Positions 9,113-18,488 of a DNA stretch of 64,000 bases are shown here, in pieces. Below the pieces are notes generated by a model. The model searched no databases, had not been told where the DNA came from, and was given only the letters and a program-made list of their open reading frames with translations. The DNA comes from Alsobacter sp045348435 (GTDB lineage: Bacteria; Pseudomonadota; Alphaproteobacteria; Rhizobiales; Beijerinckiaceae): assembly GCF_045348435.1 (NCBI RefSeq), contig NZ_CP157484.1, positions 868,001-932,000 of the forward strand, written 5' to 3'. Position 1 is the first letter of the stretch. The number at the start of each line of letters is the position of its first letter. Made by a program: the position numbers and the translations under genes.

Positions 9113-9349
9113 TCAGAACGCCTTGAAGGTGATGATCGTGTGCGTGTCCAGGATGTCGGGGATCGGGTGCACCTTCTCACCGATGAAGTGGCCGATATCG
9201 ACGTCGTCGTCGACGTGGAACTTGGCCAGGATGTCGAAATTGCCGGCGGTCGAGTAGATCTCCGACGCGATCTCGGCGTCGGCGAGGCGGCTCGCCACGT
9301 CGTAGGTCTTGCCCAGCTTGCACTTGATCTCGACGAAGAAGGTCTGCAT
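9113..9349 (-). CDS. Stand-alone Lrp/AsnC ligand-binding (RAM) domain protein
   Basis: 78 residues, consisting only of the beta-alpha-beta-beta-alpha-beta effector domain of Lrp/AsnC regulators (MQTFFVEIKCKLGKTYDVA, then AEIYSTAGNFDILAKFHV and ILDTHTIITFKAF), with no helix-turn-helix. Such single-domain proteins form dimers or octamers that bind amino acids and may modulate a full-length Lrp partner. No such partner gene is visible nearby. Single gene with its own promoter region upstream (9350-9421). Confidence 0.85.
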   Translation of the reverse strand: MQTFFVEIKCKLGKTYDVASRLADAEIASEIYSTAGNFDILAKFHVDDDVDIGHFIGEKVHPIPDILDTHTIITFKAF

Positions 9350-9421
9350 CGCGCCGCCCTGAATCCCCTGTGTGGCCGGACCATACCGCCCCGGCCGCGG
9401 CGCGTCACGCGGGCAAAGGCC

Positions 9422-10249
9422 TTACGGCTTTCCGGCCGCCTCGGCGAGGCTCGCCAGCCGCCGCGTCATGGCGCTCTGCGGGTCGGCCAGCGGCGCCACG
9501 ACGGTGAAATGATTGGCGTCCTCGAGCGCCTCGAAGCGGGTGCGCACGCCGGCGTCGCCCCAGACCTGCGTGACGGCGCGGCTCTGGCGCAGATATTCGG
9601 CGCTCTCCGCCCCGCCCACGACGGCGTCGAAGACGCGCCCGCGCGGCGCCGGCCAGGCCAGCGGCGACAGGCGCCGGGCTTCGGCGGCGTCGAGCTTCAG
9701 CGCCGTGTTGACGCTCGTCCCGACGAGCGGCTCGAGCTCGTAGAGGCCCGAGATCCCGTAGCCCGACGAGACGAGGCCGGCCGGGAGCCCGGCCGCCACG
9801 CTCGGCCAGGAGGTCGCCAGCATGCAGGCGGCCAGATGGCCGCCGGCCGAGTGGCCCGCCACGGCCATCGGCCGCTCGTACCGCCGCCAGAGATACGCGC
9901 AGGCGGCGCGGATCTGGTCGACGATGTCGGCCACGGAGACGGACGGGCAGAGGTCGTAGCTCGGCATCGCCACGGTGACGCCGCGCGAGACGAGGCCGCG
10001 CGCCAGGTGGCTGAAGGAGGAGCGGTCGAGCCCCTGCCAGTAGCCGCCATGAATGAACACCGCCAGCGGCCCGCCGCCGTCCCCAAAGAGGTCGAGCTTC
10101 ATGCGCTCGGAGGGGCCATACGGGACGCCGAGCTCGCCGCCGGCCGCGTCGCGATAGGCGGCCGCGTCCGCGGCCCAGCCCGCGATCAGGGCCGGGTGCT
10201 CGGGAACGCGCGCGCGGTTGTTGTATTCGGCTTCGTAATCGATGCTCAT
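9422..10249 (-). CDS. Alpha/beta hydrolase, kynurenine formamidase/esterase-like
   Basis: 275 residues from ATG 10249, four bases after the stop of ugd, so co-transcribed with it. The oxyanion motif HGGYW (residues 67-71) and nucleophile elbow GHSAGG with Ser134 are those of the HSL/BD-FAE group that includes arylformamidase-like enzymes; a late NHF (His near 249) fits the catalytic His. HGGYW is frequent in KynB-like formamidases, but no tryptophan-degradation genes lie nearby, so a general esterase is equally possible. The family is clear; the substrate is not. Confidence 0.85.
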   Translation of the reverse strand: MSIDYEAEYNNRARVPEHPALIAGWAADAAAYRDAAGGELGVPYGPSERMKLDLFGDGGGPLAVFIHGGYWQGLDRSSFSHLARGLVSRGVTVAMPSYDLCPSVSVADIVDQIRAACAYLWRRYERPMAVAGHSAGGHLAACMLATSWPSVAAGLPAGLVSSGYGISGLYELEPLVGTSVNTALKLDAAEARRLSPLAWPAPRGRVFDAVVGGAESAEYLRQSRAVTQVWGDAGVRTRFEALEDANHFTVVAPLADPQSAMTRRLASLAEAAGKP

Positions 10250-10253
10250 GGGA

Positions 10254-11558
10254 TCAGGAGCGCCCCACGCCCACATAGGTGAAGCCGCGTTTCTTCATGT
10301 CGTCGGGGCGGTAGACGTTGCGCAGGTCGACCACGACCGGCTCCTTGAGAAGCCGCTTCACGCGGCCGAGGTCGAGCGCCCGGAAGGCGTCCCACTCGGT
10401 CACCAGCACGAGCGCGTCGGCCCCCTCCACGCAGTCGTAGGAATTGGGCGCATAGCTCACATCCGTGAGCATCTTCCTGGCGGCCTCCATGCCTTCCGGG
10501 TCGTAGGCGCGGATCTTGGCGCCCTGGTCCTGCAGGGCGGTGATCAGCGCCAGCGACGGCGCGTCGCGCATGTCGTCGGTGTTGGGCTTGAAGGTGAGGC
10601 CCAGCACCGCGATCGTCTTGCCGCGCACCGAGCCGCCGCAGGCCGCCACGACCTTGCGGGCCATGCCGCGCTTGCGCGTGTCGTTGACGGCCGCGACCGT
10701 CTCGACGATGCGCAGCGGCACGCCGCAGTCCTGGGCGGTCTTGGCCAGCGCGGTGGTGTCCTTGGGAAAGCACGAGCCGCCATAGCCGGGCCCGGCATGC
10801 AGGAATTTCGGGCCGATGCGGTTGTCGGAGCCGATGCCGCGCGCGACCTCCTGCACGTCGGCGCCGACCGCCTCGCAGAGGTCCGCGATCTCGTTGATGA
10901 AGGTGATCTTCACCGCCAGGAAGGCGTTGGCGGCGTATTTGATGAGCTCGGAGGTGCGCCGCCCGGTGAACATCAGCGGCGGCGTGTTGAGCGACAGCGG
11001 CCGGTAGAGCTCGCTCATGACCTCGCGGGCGCGGGGGTCCTCGGCGCCGACCACGATCCGGTCCGGGCGCTTGAAGTCGCTGATCGCCGCGCCCTCGCGC
11101 AGGAATTCGGGGTTCGACACGACGGCGTATTGCCCGTCCGGCCGGGCCTCGCGCAGGATGCGCTCCACCTCGTCGCCCGTTCCGACCGGCACGGTGGACT
11201 TGGTGACCACCACCAGCGGGCCGGCGCTGAGCTCGGCGATCTCGCGGGCCGCGGCGTACACATAGGAGAGGTCGGCGTGGCCGTCGCCGCGTCGCGAGGG
11301 CGTGCCTACCGCGATGAACACGGCGTCGGCGCCGTCCAGCCCCTCGGCCAGGTCCGTCGTGAAGGAGAGGCGCTGCTCGGCCACGTTGTTGGCGACGAGG
11401 TCTTCCAGCCCCGGCTCGTAGATCGGCATCACGCCGGCCTTCAGGGCCTCGATCTTGGAGGCGTCCTTGTCGACGCAGGTGACCACGTGACCGAAATCGG
11501 CGAAGCAGGCTCCCGACACCAGGCCCACATAGCCCGACCCGATCATTGCGATGCGCAT
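10254..11558 (-). CDS. ugd: UDP-glucose 6-dehydrogenase
   Basis: 434-residue cytosolic enzyme oxidising UDP-glucose to UDP-glucuronate with two NAD+, a precursor step for acidic polysaccharides. The N-terminal Rossmann motif GSGYVG (residues 7-12) follows the expected MRIAMI strand. The catalytic Cys263 lies in GGSCFPKD, with the supporting Lys207 in ELIKYAANAF. Both the N-terminal NAD domain and the C-terminal UDP-binding domain (KTIAVLGLTFKPNTDDMRDA) are complete. It precedes the hydrolase gene in a two-gene minus-strand unit. Confidence 0.96.
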   Translation of the reverse strand: MRIAMIGSGYVGLVSGACFADFGHVVTCVDKDASKIEALKAGVMPIYEPGLEDLVANNVAEQRLSFTTDLAEGLDGADAVFIAVGTPSRRGDGHADLSYVYAAAREIAELSAGPLVVVTKSTVPVGTGDEVERILREARPDGQYAVVSNPEFLREGAAISDFKRPDRIVVGAEDPRAREVMSELYRPLSLNTPPLMFTGRRTSELIKYAANAFLAVKITFINEIADLCEAVGADVQEVARGIGSDNRIGPKFLHAGPGYGGSCFPKDTTALAKTAQDCGVPLRIVETVAAVNDTRKRGMARKVVAACGGSVRGKTIAVLGLTFKPNTDDMRDAPSLALITALQDQGAKIRAYDPEGMEAARKMLTDVSYAPNSYDCVEGADALVLVTEWDAFRALDLGRVKRLLKEPVVVDLRNVYRPDDMKKRGFTYVGVGRS

Positions 11559-11716
11559 TGCGACGTCCTTTGTCTCTGCGCCTCAGGACTAAAGGCGTTT
11601 CCCGATGCTCGCAAGGCGGGAGCCGAAGCTTGACGGTTGTGGCGTCCGGCCGGACAGGCGGGGTTGGCAAGGCGGGTCCGTTTTGCCACTCTCCGCCCCC
11701 TTTCCCGGAGAAGCTG

Positions 11717-12724
11717 ATGAACAACCCCGTCCTGGTCGAAATTCTCCGCGGCGCAGTGGTCGAATCGCGCCATCGCGGCGCCGCCGTCGTGATGGACGCC
11801 GAGGGGAGGACGGTGCTGAGCTTCGGCGACGTCGCCCGGCCCGTGTTCCCGCGCTCCGCCGTGAAGGCGTTCCAGGCCCTGCCGCTGATCGAGAGCGGCG
11901 CCGCCGACCGCTACGGGCTGACGGAGGCCGAGATCGCGCTGGCGGTGGCGTCGCATTCCGGCCAGCCGGGCCACGCCGAGACGGCGGCGGGCGTCCTGGC
12001 CAAGGCGGGCCGGGACGAGGGCTGCCTGGAATGCGGCTGGCACTGGCCGCTGAACGAGGAGGCCGGGCGGGACCTGGCGCGGGCCGGCCGCAGGCCGTCG
12101 GCCCTGCACAACAACTGCTCGGGCAAGCATGCCGGCTTCGTCTGCCTCGCCTGCCATCTGGGCGAGGACCCGGCCGGCTATGTCCGCCCGGACCATCGGG
12201 TTCAGCGCGAGGTGAAGGCCGCCATGGAGGCGATCACCGGCGCGGCGCACGCCGACGAGACGGCCGGCGTGGACGGCTGCTCCATCCCGACCTACGGGAT
12301 CCCGCTGACCGCGATGGCCATGGGCTTCGCCCGGCTGGCGACGGGGGTGGGCCTCGAGGCCGACCGCGCCGCCGCCGCCGCGCGCATCCGCGCCGCCGCG
12401 GCGGCGCATCCGTGGAACGTGGCCGGCGCGGGCCGCTTCGACACGGTGCTGATGAGCGAGTTCGGCCGCCGGATCTTCTGCAAGACGGGGGCGGAGGGCG
12501 TCTATTGCGCCGCCTTGCCGGACGAGGGCCTGGGCGTCGCCCTCAAGGCCGACGACGGCGGCACGCGCGCGTCCGAGACGATCCTGGCCAACATCCTGGC
12601 CCGGGTGATGGCGCTCAGCGACGACGAGCGGTCGCGCCTGGAGCCCCACACGGCGCGCGTGCTGAAGAACTGGAACAGCGTCGAGGTCGGGACCGTGCGG
12701 GCCGCCGGCGCGCTCGCCGGCTGA
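11717..12724 (+). CDS. L-asparaginase, Rhizobium etli (ReAV) type
   Basis: 335 residues from ATG 11717, which follows a CCGGAGAAGCTG ribosome site. The sequence belongs to the asparaginase family typified by R. etli AnsA/ReAV, unrelated to the E. coli enzymes. Predicted active-site residues are seen with a constant offset of one to two residues: the Ser47-x-x-Lys50 tandem in PRSAVK, a second Ser in ASHSG (79-81), and a zinc site of Cys133, Lys136 (NNCSGK) and Cys187 (DGCSIP). It hydrolyses asparagine to aspartate and ammonia. Monocistronic; ends 3 bp from the convergent beta-helix gene. Confidence 0.92.
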   Translation: MNNPVLVEILRGAVVESRHRGAAVVMDAEGRTVLSFGDVARPVFPRSAVKAFQALPLIESGAADRYGLTEAEIALAVASHSGQPGHAETAAGVLAKAGRDEGCLECGWHWPLNEEAGRDLARAGRRPSALHNNCSGKHAGFVCLACHLGEDPAGYVRPDHRVQREVKAAMEAITGAAHADETAGVDGCSIPTYGIPLTAMAMGFARLATGVGLEADRAAAAARIRAAAAAHPWNVAGAGRFDTVLMSEFGRRIFCKTGAEGVYCAALPDEGLGVALKADDGGTRASETILANILARVMALSDDERSRLEPHTARVLKNWNSVEVGTVRAAGALAG

Positions 12725-12727
12725 CCG

Positions 12728-14074
12728 TCAGCTCGCCGCATTGGCCTCGATGCGGATCCCGGGCCAAAGCTTCTGGCCGGGTTTCGTCAGGTCGCCCGTG
12801 ACGGCGCGGTCGTGGTCGAACCCCACCACCGCGCCCTCGCGCGTCTCCGACAGGACGTTGCCGCCCACCAGCGCCGGCCCGGCGCCCTCCGCGACGCTCA
12901 CCGCGATCCCGACCGGGCTGCGCCGGATGCTGTTGCCGGTGACGGCGACGTTGCGCAGGAACTTGCCCCAGCCGATCCGGATGGCGATGCGGTCGACGTC
13001 CTCGATGACGTTGCCCGTGATGGCGGCGTCGCCTTCCGCATGGATCGCGATTCCGCCGCCGGCCTCGGCCCCGTAGGGCAGGGGACGCCGCCGGATCCGG
13101 CGCAGCACATTGCCGGTGCAGGCGGCCCCGCGTCCGCCCTGGTCGAGATTGGTGAGCGAGATGCCCGTGGAGGCGTCCTCCACGACGTTCTGCGCCACCA
13201 CCGCGCCCGCAAAGCCGAACTCCTGGTAGAGGGCCGTCTCGCCGAGGCCGACGCAGGTGTTGCCGATCATCTGCACCCCGGCCCCGCCATTGTTGCGCAC
13301 CGCCGAAAGGGCGCAGTCGCGCACGACATTGCCGCGCACGATGACGTTGGAGGCGCGGAAGAGCCCGATGGCGTTGCCGTTCTGGCCCGTCCCGCCGGCG
13401 TCGGTCCGGATGCGCGAGATGCGGTTGTCGTCGACCAGCGTGGCGTCGTCGCCCAGCTGCGACCGCCAGACCAGGACGCCGTTGTTGCCGCAGCCCTCGA
13501 CGACATTGTCGCGGATCAGCATGCGCTGGCCATCCATGGAGAACAGCCCGGCGTCGGCGGCCCCGGCGATGCGGCAGCGCTCGACCCGGCCGCCGCAGCG
13601 GTTGAGCTTCACGCCCGTGGAGGGGCTGGCCAGGATCTCGCAGTCGACGAGGGACAGCGACGCGACGTCGTCGAGGTCGATGAGGGGCGGGGCCTGGGAG
13701 CGGCCGCCGGCGCCCTCCAGCGTGAGCCCGGCGAGGGACAGGCGGCGGATCCCCCGCGCGGTCAGGATGGGGCCCGGCTGGTCGGAGACGAGCCGGACGA
13801 GGCCGGCGCCGCCCACCAGCGCGGCGCCCTCCGGCAGCTGGGCGGGGCCGACGCGGTAGCGCCCCGGCGCCAGGAACAGCGGCAGGCCGCGGCGCGCCGC
13901 CTCGCCGGCGAGGCGGGCCAGCGCCGCGCCGGCGCCCGGCGTCTCGGGCTTCAGCCCCATCGAACTCGCGTCGAGCGCGGCCTGCGCGAAGGCGCTCGCC
14001 GGGAGGCCTGCGGCGACCGGAAGGGCGATGACGCAGGGCGCCGCTCCCATGAAGCGTCGGCGGGTCATCGACAT
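12728..14074 (-). CDS. Tat-exported right-handed beta-helix protein (TIGR03808-like)
   Basis: 448 residues. The twin-arginine signal MTRRRFMGAA plus an Ala-rich hydrophobic stretch ends near residue 31. The mature part is made of repeating short strands with N-x-V, G-N-x-V and N-N-G patterns (for instance IRDNVVEGCGNNGVLVW, then MIGNTCVGLGETALYQ), the signature of parallel beta-helix proteins such as pectate lyase-like folds. This matches the conserved alphaproteobacterial family TIGR03808 of unknown function. An alternative start two codons in (MTRRRF) is equally plausible. No catalytic residues could be assigned. Confidence 0.85.
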   Translation of the reverse strand: MSMTRRRFMGAAPCVIALPVAAGLPASAFAQAALDASSMGLKPETPGAGAALARLAGEAARRGLPLFLAPGRYRVGPAQLPEGAALVGGAGLVRLVSDQPGPILTARGIRRLSLAGLTLEGAGGRSQAPPLIDLDDVASLSLVDCEILASPSTGVKLNRCGGRVERCRIAGAADAGLFSMDGQRMLIRDNVVEGCGNNGVLVWRSQLGDDATLVDDNRISRIRTDAGGTGQNGNAIGLFRASNVIVRGNVVRDCALSAVRNNGGAGVQMIGNTCVGLGETALYQEFGFAGAVVAQNVVEDASTGISLTNLDQGGRGAACTGNVLRRIRRRPLPYGAEAGGGIAIHAEGDAAITGNVIEDVDRIAIRIGWGKFLRNVAVTGNSIRRSPVGIAVSVAEGAGPALVGGNVLSETREGAVVGFDHDRAVTGDLTKPGQKLWPGIRIEANAAS

Positions 14075-14279
14075 GGGCTGGGCCTCGGCGGACAGGCGGT
14101 CGGCCCCACCGTGAGCCGAGTCGGCGTCGCGGTCGAGCCTCGCCCGCCGCCCGGCGGCTGGCGCAATCCGCCCCTGCAGCTCAAGCGCAGCTTTTACGTC
14201 TACGGGTTGCTACCAAAGTCTAAGCCGATGAGGCATGCTGGGAAGCGCGCCCAGAGAGGCGCACAAGGGAGGCGAACAG

Positions 14280-15542
14280 ATGCTAAGACTGCATGCGTTA
14301 GCATTGTCGGCGGCCGTTGCGCTGCTGACCACCACGGCCTTTGCCCAGAACGCCCCGGGAAACCTCGAGAAGCTCGGCGCCTTCAAGACCACCGGCGCGA
14401 CCCCGGAGATTCCGCTCGTCAACCAGCACGGCCCCAAGGCCGACGCCATCAAGAAGCATCTCACCAAGATCAAGATGCCGCCGGGCTTCAAGATCTCGCT
14501 CTACGCGCTGGTCCCCGACGCTCGCCACATGGCGGTCGGACCGCAGGGCGTCGTCACCTTCGTGGGCACCCGCAAGAACAAGATCTACGCCGTGACGGAC
14601 CGCGGCAAGGCTGGCGTCGCCGAGGAAGTGAAGCCGTTCGCCTCCACGATCGATCTCGTGCTTCCCAACGGGCCATGCTTCTCCAAGGACGGCTTCCTCT
14701 ACGTGGTCGAGCAGAACCGCATCCTGATGTTCCCGGCGGCCGAGTTCTTCTATGAGAGCCCGGACGTGGTGGCCGTGCCGGTGGTGGCGCAGGGCGACCT
14801 CATCCCCAAGGACGAGGAGAGCTACAACCACACCGCCCGCGTCTGCCGCGTCGGCCCCGACGACAAGCTCTACGTCGCGCTCGGCCAGCCCTTCAACGTG
14901 CCGGCGGCCGAGAAGCTCGAGACCTACCGCAAGCTCGGCATCGGCGGCATCGTGCGCTTCGACCGCGAGGGCAAGAACCGCGAGGTCTTCGCCACCGGCA
15001 TCCGCAACTCCGTCGGCATGGACTTCAACCCCAAGGACAAGACCCTCTGGTTCACCGACAACCAGGTGGACGGCATGGGCGACAAGATCCCGCCCGGCGA
15101 GCTGAACCGCGCCCCGACAGCCGGCCTCAATTTCGGCTTCCCCTGGTATGGCGGCGGCAAGGTCCGCACCGTGGAGTACAAGGACGAGACCCCGCCCAAG
15201 GACGTGGTGTTCCCGCAGGTCGAGATGGACGCCCATGCGGCCGATCTCGGCATGACCTTCTATTCGGGCCGGATGTTCCCGAAGAAGTACCAGGGCGCCA
15301 TCTTCTCCGCCCAGCACGGCTCCTGGAACCGCACCGACCCGATCGGCGCGCGCGTGATGGTGACGACGCTGAAGGAGGACGGCACGGCCGACAAGACCGA
15401 GGTCTTCGCCGAAGGCTGGCTGACGCCCGACGCGGAGTATCTCGGACGTCCGGTGGACGTCGCGGTGCTCAAGGATGGTTCGCTGCTGGTCTCCGACGAT
15501 TTCGCCGGGGCCCTGTATCGGATCACGTACGAGGGACGTTGA
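14280..15542 (+). CDS. PQQ-dependent sugar dehydrogenase-like / sorbosone dehydrogenase family, periplasmic
   Basis: 420 residues. ATG 14280 was chosen because AAGGGAGG lies 8 bp upstream and a signal peptide follows (MLRLHALALSAAVALLTTTAFA). The mature protein is a six-bladed propeller of the soluble glucose/sorbosone dehydrogenase group, with motifs MAVGPQGVVTFVGTRKNKIYAV, YVALGQPFN, GIRNSVGMDFNP, LNFGFPWYGG, SAQHGSWNRTDPIGARV and VAVLKDGSLLVSDDFAGALYRI. The family oxidises aldoses or aldehydes using PQQ. The following cytochrome c gene suggests electrons pass to that carrier; the substrate is unknown. Confidence 0.88.
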   Translation: MLRLHALALSAAVALLTTTAFAQNAPGNLEKLGAFKTTGATPEIPLVNQHGPKADAIKKHLTKIKMPPGFKISLYALVPDARHMAVGPQGVVTFVGTRKNKIYAVTDRGKAGVAEEVKPFASTIDLVLPNGPCFSKDGFLYVVEQNRILMFPAAEFFYESPDVVAVPVVAQGDLIPKDEESYNHTARVCRVGPDDKLYVALGQPFNVPAAEKLETYRKLGIGGIVRFDREGKNREVFATGIRNSVGMDFNPKDKTLWFTDNQVDGMGDKIPPGELNRAPTAGLNFGFPWYGGGKVRTVEYKDETPPKDVVFPQVEMDAHAADLGMTFYSGRMFPKKYQGAIFSAQHGSWNRTDPIGARVMVTTLKEDGTADKTEVFAEGWLTPDAEYLGRPVDVAVLKDGSLLVSDDFAGALYRITYEGR

Positions 15543-15555
15543 TCGCCTGACGACA

Positions 15556-15581
15556 GCCGCGCCCGGCCTTTCGGGCGCGGC
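15556..15581 (+). terminator. Stem-loop between dehydrogenase and cytochrome c genes
   Basis: Perfect 10-bp arms GCCGCGCCCG (15556-15565) and CGGGCGCGGC (15572-15581) with a 6-nt loop, followed by CTTCCT. The weak T-run suggests partial termination or 3'-end protection of the dehydrogenase message, with some read-through into the cytochrome. Confidence 0.65.
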
Positions 15582-15600
15582 CTTCCTGCCGGAGAACGCG

Positions 15601-15936
15601 ATGCGCATCCCCCGTTTCGCCCGCCTGGCCGCCCTTGCGGCGGCGGCCCTGGCCGTTGCGTCCCAAGCCCAGGCGGCGGACGTGAAGGCGGGGCGCCAGA
15701 AGGCGCTGCAATGCCAGACCTGCCACGGCCTCGACGGCCTCTCGAAGATTCCGGAGGCGCCGCATCTGGCGGGCCAGGTCGAGGACTATCTCGTCAAGGC
15801 GCTGAAGGACTACAAGTCCGGCGCCCGCAAGAACGAGATGATGTCGGTGGTCGCCCCGAACCTGTCGGACGGCGACATGGCCGATCTCGCGGCCTACTAC
15901 TCCGCCATCCAGATCGAGGTCGTGAAGCGGCCCTGA
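15601..15936 (+). CDS. Class I cytochrome c, c4/c553-like, periplasmic
   Basis: 111 residues: a Sec signal peptide (MRIPRFARLAALAAAALAVASQAQA) and one c-type heme domain. The heme is bound at CQTCH (Cys38, Cys41, His42). PHLAGQVEDYLVKALKDYKSGARKNEMMSVV holds the likely Met ligand, and LSDGDMADLAAYYSAI is the closing helix typical of small cytochrome c553/c4 domains. It lies 58 bp downstream of the PQQ-type dehydrogenase, so it is its probable electron acceptor. Start ATG 15601 gives the only good signal peptide. Confidence 0.93.
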   Translation: MRIPRFARLAALAAAALAVASQAQAADVKAGRQKALQCQTCHGLDGLSKIPEAPHLAGQVEDYLVKALKDYKSGARKNEMMSVVAPNLSDGDMADLAAYYSAIQIEVVKRP

Positions 15937-15944
15937 GCCCGGCT

Positions 15945-16946
15945 TCAGCGCCCCAGGCCCATGAGGCCGAGGATCTCCTCGGCCGCCACCGTGGCGGAGA
16001 GCTCGCCCTCCGCGACGCGGCCCTCCAGGCCGGGCAGGCGGTCCTTCACCTGCGGGTCCTGCCGCAGCCGGGCGAAGACCCGATCCTCCACCATGGCCCA
16101 CATCCACTTCACCTGCTGGGCGCGGCGGCGGGCCGCGAACTCGCCCGAGGCGGTGACGCGGGCGCGGTGGTCGAGGATCTTCGCCCAGAGGTCGTCCAGC
16201 CCGAGATTGTCGAGGCCCGAGATCGTCACCACGGGCGGCGACCAGGTGGGAGAGGCCGGCGCCAGGATGTGCAGCGCGGCCCTGTATTCGGCCGCGGCCG
16301 CCTTGGCCCGCGACGCGCCGTCGCGCTCGGCCTTGTTGACCGCGATCATGTCGGCGATCTCCAGCACGCCCTTCTTGATGCCCTGGAGCTCGTCGCCCGC
16401 GCCCGGCAGCATCAGCACGAGGAAGAAATCGGTCATGTCGGCGACCGTGGTCTCCGACTGGCCGATGCCGACCGTCTCGACCAGCACGACGTCGAAGCCC
16501 GCCGCCTCGCACAGCAGCATGGTCTCGCGGGTCTTCATCGCCACCCCGCCCAGCGCGCCGGAGGATGGGGACGGGCGGATGAAGGCGTTGGGATCGACCG
16601 CGAGCCGCGCCATGCGGGTCTTGTCGCCCAGGATCGAGCCGCCGGTGCGGGTCGAGGACGGGTCGACGGCCAGGACCGCGACGCGGCGCCCCTGGGCGGT
16701 GAGGTTGGATCCGAGCGTGTCGATGGTCGTGGACTTGCCGACGCCCGGCACGCCCGTGATCCCGACCCGGACGGCCTTGCCGGTGCGCGGCAGCAGCGCC
16801 TGCACCAGCGCCCGCGCGGCGGCCTGGTGGTCGGCGCGGCGGGACTCGATGAGCGTGATGCCGCGCGCCAGCGCGGCGCGCTCGCCGCCGGCGATGCGCG
16901 CGGCGAGGTCGTCGAGATCGGGGGCGCTGGCTACGGGCGTGGTCAC
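15945..16946 (-). CDS. meaB: Methylmalonyl-CoA mutase-associated GTPase MeaB
   Basis: 333-residue G3E-type P-loop GTPase that gates adenosylcobalamin delivery to methylmalonyl-CoA mutase and protects it from inactivation. Walker A GVPGVGKS is at 65-72, the Walker B/base-1 region VLAVDPSSTRTGGSILGDKTRM follows, the ETVGIGQSE switch region and NKAERD specificity motif are present, and the C-terminal helical dimer arm is intact. The mutase subunit genes lie 5-10 kb away on the same strand rather than adjacent. No sign of truncation. Confidence 0.95.
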   Translation of the reverse strand: MTTPVASAPDLDDLAARIAGGERAALARGITLIESRRADHQAAARALVQALLPRTGKAVRVGITGVPGVGKSTTIDTLGSNLTAQGRRVAVLAVDPSSTRTGGSILGDKTRMARLAVDPNAFIRPSPSSGALGGVAMKTRETMLLCEAAGFDVVLVETVGIGQSETTVADMTDFFLVLMLPGAGDELQGIKKGVLEIADMIAVNKAERDGASRAKAAAAEYRAALHILAPASPTWSPPVVTISGLDNLGLDDLWAKILDHRARVTASGEFAARRRAQQVKWMWAMVEDRVFARLRQDPQVKDRLPGLEGRVAEGELSATVAAEEILGLMGLGR

Positions 16947-17145
16947 GCCGCAGCCTTACGCCGTGAGCGCGGCCCGTTCAACATCGCCCCGCGACGATCC
17001 GCTGCGAAGCGCCAGTCCGGGGACGACGCGCATGCTCGCATGCCGTGCGGGGCGGGCATGCCGCATTGCCACTCCGGTCCGCTCATTGTAGCTCTAGGCT
17101 GCGGTCCAGGCCCGATGCGGCTGGGCGGCCGCTCGGGGGCGAGCA

Positions 17146-18363
17146 GTGAGACAGATCGGCGTCTGGTGGACATCGGCGAGGGCCGGGGCGATCGCCCTGG
17201 CGGCTTGCCTCGCGCTGGCGGCCTGCGCCGGCGGTCCGCCCAAGGGCGTGCTGGAGCCGGTGGGCGGCATCCCGGCGGACGCCTCGGCTGTCGCCATCCA
17301 TGTCGCGACGACCCGGGCCAGGGCGGCCGACCTTCCGATCGAGATGTTCACGGGCGAGCGCGGCCGGCGCACCGATCACGCCAGGCTGGTGATCTCCATC
17401 CCGCCCGGACACAAGCCCGGAGAGGTCGAATGGCCCCGCCGGGCCCAGGGCGACCCGAAGCGGTTCTTCGTGACCGCGGCGCGAGAGTTCCAGACTGACG
17501 ACGCCTTCGTGCAGAGCGTCCGCGCCGCCGTGGCGAGCCGCAAGCCGGCGGACCGCTCCATCCTGGTGTTCGTCCACGGCTACAACACGACCTTCGAGGA
17601 ATCGGTCTACCGCTTCGCCCAGATCGTGCACGATTCCGGCTTCAAGGGCGTGCCGGTGCTGTTCACCTGGCCCTCCAGGGGGCAGCTGCTGCAATACCCC
17701 TATGACCGCGAGAGCGCCGTCTACTCCCGCGACGACCTCGAAGCGACCCTGCGCGAGCTGGCGAGCAGGACCGGGGCGCAGAAGATCGATCTGCTCGCCC
17801 ACAGCATGGGCAACTTCCTCGCCATGGAGACCATGCGGCAGGCCACGATCCGCGGCGACGGGCGCTTCAGCGGCAAGCTCGGGCAGGTCATGCTGGCCGC
17901 GCCCGACATCGACATCGACGTGTTTCGCCGCCAGCTGCTCACCATCGCGCCGCTGAAGCTTCCGATCACGGTGTTCGTCAGCAGCGACGACAGGGCGCTG
18001 GGCATCTCCAAGTTGGTGTGGGGCGGCACGGCCCGGGCCGGCGCGACCGTGATCAGCGATCCGGAGGTGCTGGAGCGGCTGAAGGAGGCCAACATCACCG
18101 TCTACGACATCTCGGCCGTGAAGTCGGACGACAGTCTCAAGCACGCCAAATTCGCCGATTCGCCGCAGGTCGTGCAGCTGATCGGCCAGCGCCTCGCCAG
18201 CGACAACGGCATCGGCACCCGCGGGCCGACGCTGGGCGAAGGCATCGTGGCGCTCGGCTCGACGCTGGGCGCAACGGTGGGCACGACGGTCGGAACGGCG
18301 GTCTCGCTGCCCGGCGCGGTGCTCGGCGGCGCGGCCGAGGCGGCCGGCGCGGTCCTGGAATAA
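17146..18363 (+). CDS. DUF900 alpha/beta-hydrolase lipoprotein (first of two)
   Basis: 405 residues from GTG 17146. A lipoprotein signal ends at lipobox LAAC with Cys27 (followed by Ala, so outer-membrane sorting is plausible). The DUF900 hydrolase core follows: oxyanion-region VFVHGYNTTFEE (about 142-153), FTWPSRG, and nucleophile elbow LAHSMGN with Ser220; APDIDIDVF and ISAVKSDDSLKHAKF hold candidate acid and His residues. The C-terminal 50 residues are Gly/Ala/Thr-rich and low in complexity. No upstream GG-rich ribosome site is obvious. A paralogue follows 218 bp downstream. Confidence 0.87.
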   Translation: MRQIGVWWTSARAGAIALAACLALAACAGGPPKGVLEPVGGIPADASAVAIHVATTRARAADLPIEMFTGERGRRTDHARLVISIPPGHKPGEVEWPRRAQGDPKRFFVTAAREFQTDDAFVQSVRAAVASRKPADRSILVFVHGYNTTFEESVYRFAQIVHDSGFKGVPVLFTWPSRGQLLQYPYDRESAVYSRDDLEATLRELASRTGAQKIDLLAHSMGNFLAMETMRQATIRGDGRFSGKLGQVMLAAPDIDIDVFRRQLLTIAPLKLPITVFVSSDDRALGISKLVWGGTARAGATVISDPEVLERLKEANITVYDISAVKSDDSLKHAKFADSPQVVQLIGQRLASDNGIGTRGPTLGEGIVALGSTLGATVGTTVGTAVSLPGAVLGGAAEAAGAVLE

Positions 18364-18488
18364 GGACGGCCGGTGTTGCGCCGGCGCCGCAGCGCGCCGT
18401 TTCGGCTTGGCCCTCCTGGCCGGCCGATTGTCCGGTCCCATTCTGGACACCTTCCGCTGCGACACGCGGCAGGCGCCGAAGCCCGCGC

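Noticed and set aside
7253..10282. Very long plus-strand open frame antisense to the ABC receptor, RAM-domain and hydrolase genes
   Set aside because: Composition is Arg/Gly/His-rich nonsense typical of antisense frames in GC-rich DNA; the minus-strand genes have clear families.
12812..14755. Long plus-strand open frame antisense to the beta-helix gene and running into the dehydrogenase
   Set aside because: Low-complexity shadow; both real genes have signal peptides and family motifs in other frames.
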